A DNA stretch of 64,000 nt, taken from NCBI RefSeq assembly GCF_001982635.1, contig NZ_MKFI01000005.1, positions 473,757 to 537,756 of the forward strand. The letters run 5' to 3'. How positions within the stretch are numbered: the stretch's first letter is position 1; every line of letters begins with the position of its first letter. Below are positions 48,757 through 56,872 of the stretch, one piece after another. The notes beneath the pieces are model-generated. The model was not told the DNA's origin. It saw only the letters and a program-made list of their open reading frames with translations, and searched no databases. Origin of the DNA: Bradyrhizobium mercantei (GTDB taxonomy: Bacteria; Pseudomonadota; Alphaproteobacteria; Rhizobiales; Xanthobacteraceae). Position numbers and translations under genes: made by a program.

Positions 48757-49353
48757 GTGTCGAACCAGCGCCCTGATGGAATCACGCCCTCGCAGACCGT
48801 TGGCCCGTACTTCAAGTACGGCCTGACGCCGAACGGCGAGTATGAATGGAACGACGCCTTCAGCAACAATCTGCTGACGCCGGATACATCCGGCGAGCGG
48901 ATCCGCGTCGAGGGCAAGGTCCATGACGGCGACGGCGCTGTCATCCCGGATTGCATGCTGGAGATCTGGCAGGCCGATGCCCAGGGCCGCTTCTCCGATC
49001 CGCAGGACCAGCGCGCGCTGCCGAACTCAAGCTTCAAAGGTTTTGGCCGCTGCGGCACCGACAAGAGCGGCGGTTATGCGTTCGACACCATCAAGCCGGG
49101 CGTGGTGCCCGACGCCGACGGCAAGCCGCAGGCACCGCACATCCTGCTCGCAGTGTTCGCGCGCGGCATGCTGCTGCACCTCTACACCCGGATCTACTTC
49201 GACGACGAAGCCGGCAATGCGGCTGATTCCACGCTGGCGCTGGTGCCGGCCGATCGCCGCGCGACCCTGATCGCGAAGCGCAACGCAGGCAACGTCTACA
49301 CGTTCGACGTCCATCTGCAGGGCGACAACGAGACCGTATTCTTCGACGTCTAG
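48757..49353 (+). CDS. pcaG: Protocatechuate 3,4-dioxygenase alpha subunit (copy 2)
   Basis: 198-aa alpha subunit with the same family signatures as copy 1 at 43721 (TPSQTVGPYFKYGLTPNGEY, LEIWQADAQGRF). By manual alignment 15 of 198 residues differ, clustered near residues 155-180. GTG start directly follows the pcaH stop, as in copy 1. Last gene of the operon, with a hairpin terminator at 49393. Confidence 0.94.
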   Translation: MSNQRPDGITPSQTVGPYFKYGLTPNGEYEWNDAFSNNLLTPDTSGERIRVEGKVHDGDGAVIPDCMLEIWQADAQGRFSDPQDQRALPNSSFKGFGRCGTDKSGGYAFDTIKPGVVPDADGKPQAPHILLAVFARGMLLHLYTRIYFDDEAGNAADSTLALVPADRRATLIAKRNAGNVYTFDVHLQGDNETVFFDV

Positions 49354-49392
49354 CCCAGGCGGCACGCCGATCCAGCATTGAAGGAACGACCG

Positions 49393-49430
49393 AAATCCGC
49401 TGCGCGCCTTCGCCGCAGCGGATTTTGCTT
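49393..49430 (+). terminator. Rho-independent-type terminator after pcaG copy 2
   Basis: Perfect 11-bp stem AAATCCGCTGC / GCAGCGGATTT (49393-49403, 49415-49425) with an 11-nt loop, then TTGCTT. It lies 39 bp past the pcaG stop and separates the catabolic operon from the ArsR/SRPBCC genes. Confidence 0.8.
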
Positions 49431-49440
49431 GACCATGCAG

Positions 49441-49476
49441 CATCGGTTATATAACATATACGTTATATAACCGATG
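49441..49476. promoter_or_regulatory. 36-bp perfect operator-like palindrome upstream of the ArsR gene
   Basis: CATCGGTTATATAAC (49441-49455) and GTTATATAACCGATG (49462-49476) are perfectly inverted around ATATAC. AT-rich inverted repeats of this kind are typical operators of ArsR-family repressors, and the ArsR gene starts 12 bp downstream. It probably autoregulates the ArsR-SRPBCC operon; the -10 region would overlap the palindrome. Confidence 0.75.
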
Positions 49477-49487
49477 TGAGATCAAGT

Positions 49488-49811
49488 ATGGCCAACCTCG
49501 ACGCCGCCTTCTCCGCGCTCGCCGACCCGACCCGCCGGGCGATCCTGGCGCGTCTCGCGCTCGGCGAGGCGACGGTCATGGAGCTGGTCGAGCCGTTCGA
49601 GCTGACCCAGCCCGCGATCTCCCGCCATCTCAAGGTGCTCGAGGGTGCGGGCCTGATCGTGCGGCGCGCTGAAGGCACCAAGCGGCCGTGCCGGCTGGCG
49701 CCGACGGCGGTCGCCGAGATCGATCAATGGCTCGGCATGCTGCGCCGCGCGCTGGAGACCAATTACGACCGGCTGGACGGAGTGCTGGCCGCCATGAAGC
49801 CTGAGAAGTGA
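49488..49811 (+). CDS. ArsR/SdpR-family transcriptional repressor
   Basis: 107-aa winged-helix protein: LDAAFSALADPTRRAILARLALGEATV, then MELVEPFELTQPAISRHLKVLE (recognition helix) and GAGLIVRRAEGTKRPCRLAP. No metal-binding CxC motif of the ArsR/SmtB sensors is seen, so it belongs to the SdpR-like type that pairs with SRPBCC (AHSA1) proteins. ATG at 49488 (MANLDAAF) is preferred over a GTG at 49476 lying inside the operator palindrome. The SRPBCC gene follows 10 bp downstream. Confidence 0.9.
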   Translation: MANLDAAFSALADPTRRAILARLALGEATVMELVEPFELTQPAISRHLKVLEGAGLIVRRAEGTKRPCRLAPTAVAEIDQWLGMLRRALETNYDRLDGVLAAMKPEK

Positions 49812-49821
49812 AAGGTGCCCT

Positions 49822-50286
49822 ATGAGTAAGTTGACGCTGAAGACCGAAGGCGACCGCTACATCGTCGTGACCAGGCGCTTCGTTGCGCCGCCCGAGGCGG
49901 TGTATCGCGCGCATACCGAGCCGGAGCTGCTGCAGCAGTGGCTGCTTGGTCCGGATGGCTGGACCATGCCGGTCTGTATCAGCGAGCTCAGGCCCGGCGG
50001 CAGGATCCGCTTCGAATGGACCGACGGCCGGGGCCGCGGTTTCTATCAGACCGGCGAATATCTCGAACTCGAACCGTTCAGCCGCATCGTCCATGTCGGG
50101 CGCATGCATCTGCCGGACCCGACACCGGACAATCATGTCGAGACGCGCTTCGCACCCGACGGCGACGGCACCCTGATGACCATGCGGATGACGCTGCCGG
50201 ATGCCGAGACCCGCGCGGCGATGCTCGCGACCGGCATGGAGCACGGCATGGAAGACAGCTATGCTCGGCTCGACCGCATGAGCTGA
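49822..50286 (+). CDS. SRPBCC (AHSA1-type) family protein
   Basis: 154-aa START/Bet-v-1-like protein. RRFVAPPEAVYRAHTEPELLQQWLLGPDGW and GGRIRFEWTDGRGRGFYQTGEYLELEPFSRIVHVGRM are AHSA1-like, and the C-terminal helix is MEHGMEDSYARLDRM. It probably binds a small hydrophobic ligand and acts with the ArsR repressor encoded just upstream; such pairs are common. Followed by the AroE-family gene 18 bp later. Confidence 0.86.
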   Translation: MSKLTLKTEGDRYIVVTRRFVAPPEAVYRAHTEPELLQQWLLGPDGWTMPVCISELRPGGRIRFEWTDGRGRGFYQTGEYLELEPFSRIVHVGRMHLPDPTPDNHVETRFAPDGDGTLMTMRMTLPDAETRAAMLATGMEHGMEDSYARLDRMS

Positions 50287-50304
50287 CCATTGCTGTGAGG
50301 GATA

Positions 50305-51156
50305 ATGCGCGACCGTTTCCTGACCGGTCTGATCGGGTATCCGATCGCGCATTCGGCGGCGCCTGCGATGCACGAGCAGGCCGCCGCATCGCTCGGCGTC
50401 CGCTGTCACTACCAGCTCATCGAGGTGAAGGGCGCCGGGCGTGACGAGCTGCGCGCGATGCTAGAGGGCGTCAGGCGGCTCGGCTTCGCCGGCGTCAACG
50501 TCACCTTTCCCTGCAAGGAAGCGGTGGTCGATCTCATCGATGACCTCGCACCGGACGCCCGCGCGATCGGCGCGGTCAACACCATCGTCGTCGATGACGC
50601 GCGTCTGGTCGGGCACAATACCGATGCAACAGGCTTTGCGCGCGCGATCGAACCGTTGCTCGCCAGCGCGCCGCGCGGCCCGATCGCGCTGATCGGGGCC
50701 GGCGGCGTCGGCAAGGCGATCGCCTTCGCGCTCGCGGGCCTTGGCGTTGCCGGGCTACGCATCTTCGACGCCGATGCTGCCAAGGCCGCGCAGCTTGCGG
50801 CCCAATTGCAAGATCATCATGCGGCTCACGCCACCAGCGTCGAGGCCGCGGTGCAAGGCGCCGCAGGTCTCGTCAATGCGACGCCGGTCGGCATGCTGCC
50901 GAGCCGCGACACGCCGGTGCCGGACGCGCTGCTGCGTCCCGCGATGTGGGTCGCCGACGCCGTCTATACGCCGCTCTGGACGCCGTTACTCACGGCGGCC
51001 AAGGCCAAGGGCGCCCGCGTCCTCACCGGCCGCGAGTTGGCGATCAACGCGTCGGCCGACGCATTCAAGCTGTTCACGGGGATGACGCCGCCGCTTGAGG
51101 CGATGGCAAATGCGTTCGACGCCGTGATGGCTGCACGCTACTCTTCGTCCGCCTGA
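50305..51156 (+). CDS. Shikimate/quinate dehydrogenase, AroE family, probable NAD type
   Basis: 283-aa shikimate dehydrogenase family protein. Substrate-binding signatures are GYPIAHSAAPAMHEQAA, GVNVTFPCKEAVVDL (catalytic Lys in the P-x-K motif), AVNTIV and HNTDATGFARAIE (catalytic Asp). The nucleotide loop is GAGGVGKAIAFALAGLGVAG followed by LRIFDADAAKA. Biosynthetic AroE uses an NRT motif at the end of that strand for NADP; the Asp here suggests NAD and a catabolic quinate/shikimate dehydrogenase. With pcaHG nearby, it could feed the protocatechuate branch, though no dehydroshikimate dehydratase is in the window. ATG at 50305. Confidence 0.82.
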   Translation: MRDRFLTGLIGYPIAHSAAPAMHEQAAASLGVRCHYQLIEVKGAGRDELRAMLEGVRRLGFAGVNVTFPCKEAVVDLIDDLAPDARAIGAVNTIVVDDARLVGHNTDATGFARAIEPLLASAPRGPIALIGAGGVGKAIAFALAGLGVAGLRIFDADAAKAAQLAAQLQDHHAAHATSVEAAVQGAAGLVNATPVGMLPSRDTPVPDALLRPAMWVADAVYTPLWTPLLTAAKAKGARVLTGRELAINASADAFKLFTGMTPPLEAMANAFDAVMAARYSSSA

Positions 51157-51171
51157 AGGGCGGAGACATAA

Positions 51172-52341
51172 ATGACAAAAATCAGGGTCGGTCTGGCCGG
51201 CTGCGGCTTCGTGTCGGAGCTGCATATGTACGCCTACCGGCGCGTCTATGGCGTCGATGTCGAGGTGCGGGCGGTCGCGGCGCGCGGCGATCATGTCAAT
51301 GAGTTCGCCCGCAAGCACCGGATCCCGAACGCCTATCGCAGCTTTGCCGAGCTGGTCGCCGACCGCGAGCTTGATGTCATCGACATCTGCACGCCGCCCA
51401 ACCTGCATGCCGCGATGATCGTCGAGGCGATGCAGGCCGGCAAGCACGTGATCTGCGAGAAGCCGTTCAGCGGCTATTTCGGGCAGCCCGGCGACAAGAC
51501 GCCGATCGGCAAACACGTCCCGAAGGCGCTGATGTACCAGCGCGTGATGGAGGAGATGGAAGCGACCCGCATCGCGATCGAGCGGACCGGAAAGCTCTTC
51601 ATGTATGCCGAGGATTGGATCTATGCGCCGGCGGTGACCAAGACCGCGGAGATCGTCCGCGCCACCGGCGACAAGATCCTGTTCATGAAGGGCGAGGAAA
51701 GCCATTCCGGCTCGCATGCCGCGCACGCCGCGCAATGGGCGATGACCGGCGGCGGCTCGCTGATCCGGATGGGCTGCCATCCACTGTCGGCCGTGCTCTA
51801 TCTCAAGCAGGTCGAGGCGAAAGCCCGCGGCGAGAGCATCATTGTCGCCAGCGTCACCTGCGACGTCGGCAATGTCACGGCGGGACTCAAGCCGGAGGAG
51901 CGCGCCTACATCAAGGCCAATCCGGTCGACGTCGAGGATTGGGGCACGCTGACCGCGACCTTCTCCGACGGCACCAAGGCCACGGTATTTTCCGGCGACA
52001 TGATCATGGGCGGCGTGCGCAATTTGATCGAGACCTACACCTCAGGTGGATCATTGTTCGCCAACATCACGCCGAACACGCATCTGACGAGCTACCAGAC
52101 CTCAGAGGAGAAGCTCGCGTCGGTCTACATTACCGAGAAGGTCGATCGCAAAACCGGCTGGCAATATGTCTGCCTCGAGGAGGAATGGACCCGCGGCTAT
52201 CTGCAGGAGATCCAGGACTTCATGGAATGCGTGGCGACCGGCCGGCAGCCGCTCGCCGGCCTCGCGCTGGCGTATGAGACGACGAAGGTGAATTACGCCG
52301 GCTATTGGGCCGCGGATGAGGGCAGGCGGGTGGTGTTGTAG
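51172..52341 (+). CDS. Gfo/Idh/MocA family oxidoreductase
   Basis: 389-aa NAD(P)-dependent dehydrogenase. The N-terminal Rossmann fold starts IRVGLAGCGFVSELHMYAYR; the ICEKPFSGYFG (EKP) motif binds the cofactor and the GHPLSAVL-like MGCHPLSAVLYL region begins the C-terminal substrate domain. Substrates in this family include inositols, sugars and hydroxy acids. ATG at 51172 follows GCGGAG, 15 bp after the AroE-type gene, so these two are likely one operon. The particular substrate is unknown. Confidence 0.88.
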   Translation: MTKIRVGLAGCGFVSELHMYAYRRVYGVDVEVRAVAARGDHVNEFARKHRIPNAYRSFAELVADRELDVIDICTPPNLHAAMIVEAMQAGKHVICEKPFSGYFGQPGDKTPIGKHVPKALMYQRVMEEMEATRIAIERTGKLFMYAEDWIYAPAVTKTAEIVRATGDKILFMKGEESHSGSHAAHAAQWAMTGGGSLIRMGCHPLSAVLYLKQVEAKARGESIIVASVTCDVGNVTAGLKPEERAYIKANPVDVEDWGTLTATFSDGTKATVFSGDMIMGGVRNLIETYTSGGSLFANITPNTHLTSYQTSEEKLASVYITEKVDRKTGWQYVCLEEEWTRGYLQEIQDFMECVATGRQPLAGLALAYETTKVNYAGYWAADEGRRVVL

Positions 52342-52387
52342 GTTACGGGCAGTAGATTGCCCTCGTCTCACTCGTGCTTGTACCAGA

Positions 52388-52497
52388 CCCGTCATCCTGA
52401 GGTGCGAGCGGAGCGAGCCTCGAAGGATGAATCGGCCAGAGCAGGGCCGTGCATCCTTCGAGGCTCGCCGAAGAGGCTCGCACCTCAGGATGACGGG
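52388..52497. repeat. CCCGTCATCCTGAGG palindromic repeat (copy 3)
   Basis: Ends CCCGTCATCCTGAGGTGCGA and TCGCACCTCAGGATGACGGG are perfectly complementary; the inner GCCTCGAAGGATG/CATCCTTCGAGGC pair too. Same family as 12946-13048 and 22417-22518; between convergent genes. Confidence 0.85.
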
Positions 52498-52532
52498 AAT
52501 AGCTCCGACAGGCCGCACAAAGATCGTAATCT

Positions 52533-53843
52533 CTACGCCCCGTACACCGATCCCTTCGGCAACGGAAACACCGGGTCCTGGGTGCGGATATTCGTCGGCC
52601 ACACCACGGTGATGCGCTCGCCGGCGTTCTGCATCACGACCGGCGTTGAGCGTTCGTTCTGGCCGGACATCGGCGTGCCCGGCGGATAGAATTTCACGCC
52701 ATAGCCCTGAATGGTGCCGCCCGGCGGGATGTCGACGTCGAGCGCGGCCTTGCGGATCGCCTCGGGATCGAAGCCGCCATATTTCTCCTTGGCGACCGGC
52801 AGCACATTGTTGAGCAGCACCCAGGTCTGGTTGAAGCCCATCGAGCAGTGCGGCGGCACTTCGGTGGCGCTGGTCTTCTCGCGGTAGCGCGCAACCATGG
52901 TCTTGGTGAGGTCGCCGACGCCGGGCGCCAGCTTGGCCGGATCGAGCAGCTGCGCCGGAACGGGGTCGATGTTGCAGAAATTGTCGATGTCGGCGCCGAA
53001 GGTCGTGCGCAGCTTGTCGAGCTGGCTGTAGCCCGCGCCGGCGCCGAACAACATCTTGAACTTCAGCCCGCTCTCGCGCGCCTGGCGCAGGAACAGCGTG
53101 ATGTCGGGGTTGTAGCCGGCATGCGAGATGATGTCGGCCTTGGCGCGCTTCAATTTGGTCACCAGCACCGAGAGGTCGGGCGCGGAGGCCGAATAGCCTT
53201 CCTTGAGCACGACCTGCAGCCCGGCTTCCTTGGCGAAGGTCTCGTCGGCGGCGGCGACGCCGACGCCGTAGGGACCGTCCTCGTGGATCAGCGCGACCTT
53301 GACGTCCTTCGGCTCCATGCCGAGCTTCGCCTTGGCGTGCTCGCCGAGGAAGCCGCCGAAGGCCTGGCCGTACTGGTCGGAATGGATCTGCGCGCGGAAC
53401 ACATATTGCAGGTTCTTGTCCTTGAACACGGCGGTCGAGACCGCAGTCGTGATCCAGAGGATGCGCTTCTGCTGCTCGACCTTGGCGGCGAGCGGCACCG
53501 CGTGCGAGCTCGCGAACACGCCGTTGAGGATGTCGACCTTCTCCTGGTCGATCAGGCGATTGGCCTCGTTGATCGCGACATCAGGCTTGCTCTGGGAATC
53601 GACGTTGACCGGCGCGATCTTGTACTTGCCGCCGACGCCGCCCTTCTCGTTGACGAGATCGATCGCGATCTGGGTGCCGATCGAGGAGGCGACCGAGCCG
53701 CCGGCGGCGAACGGACCGGTGAGGTCGTAGATCACGCCGATCCGCACCGTCTCGGCCTGCGCCTGCGCGCGTGTCCAATCGAAGCTGAAAGCAGCGGCGG
53801 CAGCCGCTGAGGTCTTCAGCAGCGTCCTGCGTGAAGTCGGCAT
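52533..53843 (-). CDS. ABC transporter substrate-binding protein with Tat signal
   Basis: 436-aa periplasmic binding protein (Peripla_BP_6/HAAT type). MPTSRRTLLKTSAAAAAAFS is a Tat-type signal (SRRTLLK), unlike the Sec-type signals of the paralogs at 22598, 24349 and 45526. The mature part has VRIGVIYDLTGPFAAGGSVAS, NGVFASSHAVPLAAKVEQQK and HEDGPYGVGVAAADETFAKE. ATG at 53843 follows GGGGAGGACG. No permease or ATPase genes are adjacent. Ligand unknown. Confidence 0.9.
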   Translation of the reverse strand: MPTSRRTLLKTSAAAAAAFSFDWTRAQAQAETVRIGVIYDLTGPFAAGGSVASSIGTQIAIDLVNEKGGVGGKYKIAPVNVDSQSKPDVAINEANRLIDQEKVDILNGVFASSHAVPLAAKVEQQKRILWITTAVSTAVFKDKNLQYVFRAQIHSDQYGQAFGGFLGEHAKAKLGMEPKDVKVALIHEDGPYGVGVAAADETFAKEAGLQVVLKEGYSASAPDLSVLVTKLKRAKADIISHAGYNPDITLFLRQARESGLKFKMLFGAGAGYSQLDKLRTTFGADIDNFCNIDPVPAQLLDPAKLAPGVGDLTKTMVARYREKTSATEVPPHCSMGFNQTWVLLNNVLPVAKEKYGGFDPEAIRKAALDVDIPPGGTIQGYGVKFYPPGTPMSGQNERSTPVVMQNAGERITVVWPTNIRTQDPVFPLPKGSVYGA

Positions 53844-53981
53844 CGCGTCCTCCCCTGAAACCGTCGGTTGTGTGACGGGTGTTTATTTTTCGGGGAGTAT
53901 TGGGAGGCGATGTCGGAAAGTCAACGCGATTGCGGGGGGGCTGTGTCTTGCGCTTTGGTCGAGGTCGGCCCGCACCAAGAC

Positions 53982-54086
53982 TGTCATCGCCCGGCTTGAC
54001 CGGGCGATCCAGTATTCCAGAGACAGCAGTGCTAGAGCCGATGGGCCGCGGCGTACTGGATCGCCCGGTCAAGCCGGGCGATGACA
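53982..54086. repeat. TGTCATCGCC palindromic repeat (copy 3)
   Basis: TGTCATCGCCCGGCTTGACC then GGGCGATCCAGTATTCC at the left; GTACTGGATCGCCCGGTCAA then GCCGGGCGATGACA at the right. The GGCTTGACCGGGCGATCC/GGATCGCCCGGTCAAGCC inner arms pair over 18 bp. Confidence 0.85.
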
Positions 54087-54133
54087 CCAGTAAAGCGGTT
54101 AGAGCGCGCTATCGGACGCGAGAGCGCTGCAAA

Positions 54134-55690
54134 CTACTCCATCACCGCGGCATGGTCCGACGGCGCTGACTGCGCGCGCAGTGCGGCCCTGGTCGAGCCG
54201 ATCATCAGCGCGAGCGGGATCGAGACCAGGATGAACAGCATCACCAGCTGGTAGTCGTGCGAGAACGCGATGATCTGCGACTGCGCCGCCACCATCCGGT
54301 CGGCCATCGCGCGGCCGGCATCGGTGTTGAGGTTGATCATGCCTGATACGTCCGGCATCTGCAGCGCGTGATTGAACGGATTGATCTGCTCGGACAGCTT
54401 GGCGTAGATCCGCCGCGAGCCTTCGGTGAGCTGCGCGATCACGATCGAGATGCCGACCGAGCTCGCGACGTTGCGCAGCAGCGTCAGCATCGATGTGCCG
54501 TCGGTGCGCAGATGGTTGGGCAGCGTCAGGAACGCCACCGTCGACAGCGGCACGAACACGAGGCCGAAGCCGAAGCCCTGGACAACGCTGACGACGATGA
54601 TCTCGTTCGCCTGCGTCATGTCGGTCCAGCCGGTCATCCGGAATAGCGACGCTGCGGTCAGCCCGAGGCCGGAGATGATCAGCGTGCGCGCCTCGATGTA
54701 GCGCATCAAGCGGCCGACCAGCATCATCGCGACGAAGGTGCCGGCGCCGCGGCTCGCCAGCAGCAGGCCCGCGGTGATGATCGGATAGCCGACCACGTTC
54801 TGCAAGTAAGGCGACGACAGCGCCATCGTCGAGTACAGCACGAGGCCCATGACCGTCATGAACACGCAGCCGCCGAGGAAGTTCTTGTCCTTGAACAGTG
54901 CGAACTGGATGAACGGCCGGCTGGTCGTCAGCGAATGGGCGAAGAAATAGTAGAAGCCGATCGCTGAAACGATGAACTCGATCACGATCTCGTTGGATTC
55001 CAGCCAACCGAGCTGCTCGCCGCGGTCGAGCGCGAGCTGCAGCGAGCCGATCGCGGTCGCGAGCGCGCCGAAGCCGAACCAGTCGAAGCGCAGATTGAGG
55101 TCCTGCTTGGTCTCGTCCATGAACACGGCGAGGCCGAGCACGGTGATCGCGCCGAACGGCAGATTGACGAAGAACACCCAGTGCCAGGAATAGGTCTCGG
55201 TCAGCCAGGCGCCCAATGAGGGCCCCATGATCGGGCCCATCATCACGCCCATGCCCCAGATCGACATCGCCTTGGCGCGCTCGTGCAGCGCGTAGGAATC
55301 CAGCATCACCGCCTGCGACAGCGGCACCAGCGCGGCGCCGAACACGCCCTGCAGCAGGCGGAACAGCACCATCTGGTTGATGTCCTGCGCCAGGCCGCAG
55401 AACACCGAGGCAATGGTGAAGCCGGCCGAGCAGATGATGAAGATGCGCTTGCGGCCGTAGCGGTTGGCGATCCAGCCCACCGGCGCGGTCATGATCGCGG
55501 CGGCGACGATGTAGGAGGTCAGCACCCAGTTGATCTGGTCCTGCGAGGCCGACAGCGAGCCCTGCATATAGGGCAGCGCGACGTTGGCGATCGTGGTGTC
55601 GAGCGCCTGCATGATCGTCGCGGTCATCGCGCAGATCGTCACCATGTTCCGGCGCATGCCGGGCACGGCTGATGGTGACGGTGCATTCAT
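54134..55690 (-). CDS. EmrB-type MFS multidrug efflux transporter (DHA2)
   Basis: 518-aa inner-membrane drug:H+ antiporter with about 14 helices. Helix 1 is MQALDTTIANVALPYMQGSL (motif D1-like LDTTIVNVALP), motif A is GWIANRYGRKRIF, and motif C GVMMGPIMGPSLGAWLTETYSWHWVFF is typical of EmrB. ATG at 55690, only 6 bp after the stop of the EmrA-type adaptor gene. Together with that adaptor and an outer-membrane TolC-like channel encoded elsewhere it should expel hydrophobic toxins. The whole set is preceded by a MarR gene. Confidence 0.92.
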   Translation of the reverse strand: MNAPSPSAVPGMRRNMVTICAMTATIMQALDTTIANVALPYMQGSLSASQDQINWVLTSYIVAAAIMTAPVGWIANRYGRKRIFIICSAGFTIASVFCGLAQDINQMVLFRLLQGVFGAALVPLSQAVMLDSYALHERAKAMSIWGMGVMMGPIMGPSLGAWLTETYSWHWVFFVNLPFGAITVLGLAVFMDETKQDLNLRFDWFGFGALATAIGSLQLALDRGEQLGWLESNEIVIEFIVSAIGFYYFFAHSLTTSRPFIQFALFKDKNFLGGCVFMTVMGLVLYSTMALSSPYLQNVVGYPIITAGLLLASRGAGTFVAMMLVGRLMRYIEARTLIISGLGLTAASLFRMTGWTDMTQANEIIVVSVVQGFGFGLVFVPLSTVAFLTLPNHLRTDGTSMLTLLRNVASSVGISIVIAQLTEGSRRIYAKLSEQINPFNHALQMPDVSGMINLNTDAGRAMADRMVAAQSQIIAFSHDYQLVMLFILVSIPLALMIGSTRAALRAQSAPSDHAAVME

Positions 55691-55696
55691 CGCGTC

Positions 55697-56872
55697 TTAG
55701 TCCTGATGGTCCGGGTGCGCCGAGGCCGCGCCCAGCCCGAGCAGGCCGGCCAGCGTGCGGCGGTGGTTGGTGTCGATCGTCGCGTAGACGCTCATGCCGG
55801 CTTTCAGCTTCTTCACGAACGGATCGTTCTCGTCGAAATAGATCCGCACCGGCACGCGCTGCACCACCTTGACGAAATTGCCGGTGGCGTTCTGCGGCGG
55901 CAGGATCGCGAACTGTGCGCCGGTGCCCGGCGACAGCGAGCCGATCTTGCCCTTGAATTCGTGGTTCGGGAACGCGTCGACGTCGAGCGTCACCGGTTGG
56001 CCGACCGCGACGTAAGTAAAGTCGCTCTCCTTCGGATTGGCGTCGACCCAGGGATGGTCGACGTCGATCACCGAGAACACCGGCGCGCCGGCGGTGACGA
56101 AGCGGCCGAGCTGGATCTGGTCGACCTGGGTCGCGACGCCGTCCATCGGCGCCCGCAGCACGGTGTGGTCGAGATTGCGCTGCGCGTCGTCGAGCTTGGC
56201 CTGGGCCTGGGCATAGGGCGGGAATTTCTCGATCGGCAGCTCGACATCGCCCAGCAGCTGCGTCTTGTCCTTGGAGATCTGCTGCTTGATGTATTGCGCC
56301 AGGCTCTCGGCGGTCACCTGCGCGTTGGCCGCGTTGTCGAGATCGAGCTGCGAGCCGAAGTTTTGCTTGGCGAGCGTCGATTTGCGATCGACGTCGCGCT
56401 TCTTCAACTCGATGCTCTGCTGGGCGAATTCCAGCATCCTGGTGTTGATCTTGATGTTGTCGACCAGATTGTCATAGGTGGTCCTGGTCTGGTCGAGCGC
56501 GGCCTTGGCCTGCGCGACGGCGAGGCGGAACGGCACCGGATCGATCTCGAACAGTTCGTCGCCCTTCCTGACGTGCTGGCCTTCCCTGACGACGATCTTG
56601 TCGATCTTGCCGGAGATTTCCGGCGTGATCAGCACCTTCTGCGCGCCGACATAGGCGTCGTCGGTGCCGACATAGCGGCCGCCATTGAGATAGAACACGA
56701 TGCCGCCGATCGCAGCCACGGTCGGCAGCACGACGAGCAGCAGCACGCGGCGATAGCGCCGCAGGCCCGCCATCAGGCGGCGGCGCGGCGCGCGGCTGGC
56801 CTTGCCCGCCGGCGCTGATACGTCCGGATTGCTCTTCTGCTCGGGAGCCAGCTTGAGGACGGGTTCAGCCAT
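55697..56872 (-). CDS. EmrA-type membrane fusion protein (HlyD family)
   Basis: 391-aa periplasmic adaptor. A cytosolic N-terminal tail (basic, RAPRRRLMAGLRRYRR) leads into one transmembrane helix (LLLVVLPTVAAIGGIVFYL). The biotinyl-lipoyl-like start GTDDAYVGAQKVLITPEISG is followed by VVREGQHVRKGDELFEIDP, a long coiled-coil hairpin (residues about 115-225) and the second half lipoyl and beta-barrel (GQPVTLDVDAFPNHEFKGKIG). ATG at 56872 follows AAAGGAAC and overlaps the MarR stop by 8 bp, so translation is coupled. Confidence 0.92.
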   Translation of the reverse strand: MAEPVLKLAPEQKSNPDVSAPAGKASRAPRRRLMAGLRRYRRVLLLVVLPTVAAIGGIVFYLNGGRYVGTDDAYVGAQKVLITPEISGKIDKIVVREGQHVRKGDELFEIDPVPFRLAVAQAKAALDQTRTTYDNLVDNIKINTRMLEFAQQSIELKKRDVDRKSTLAKQNFGSQLDLDNAANAQVTAESLAQYIKQQISKDKTQLLGDVELPIEKFPPYAQAQAKLDDAQRNLDHTVLRAPMDGVATQVDQIQLGRFVTAGAPVFSVIDVDHPWVDANPKESDFTYVAVGQPVTLDVDAFPNHEFKGKIGSLSPGTGAQFAILPPQNATGNFVKVVQRVPVRIYFDENDPFVKKLKAGMSVYATIDTNHRRTLAGLLGLGAASAHPDHQD

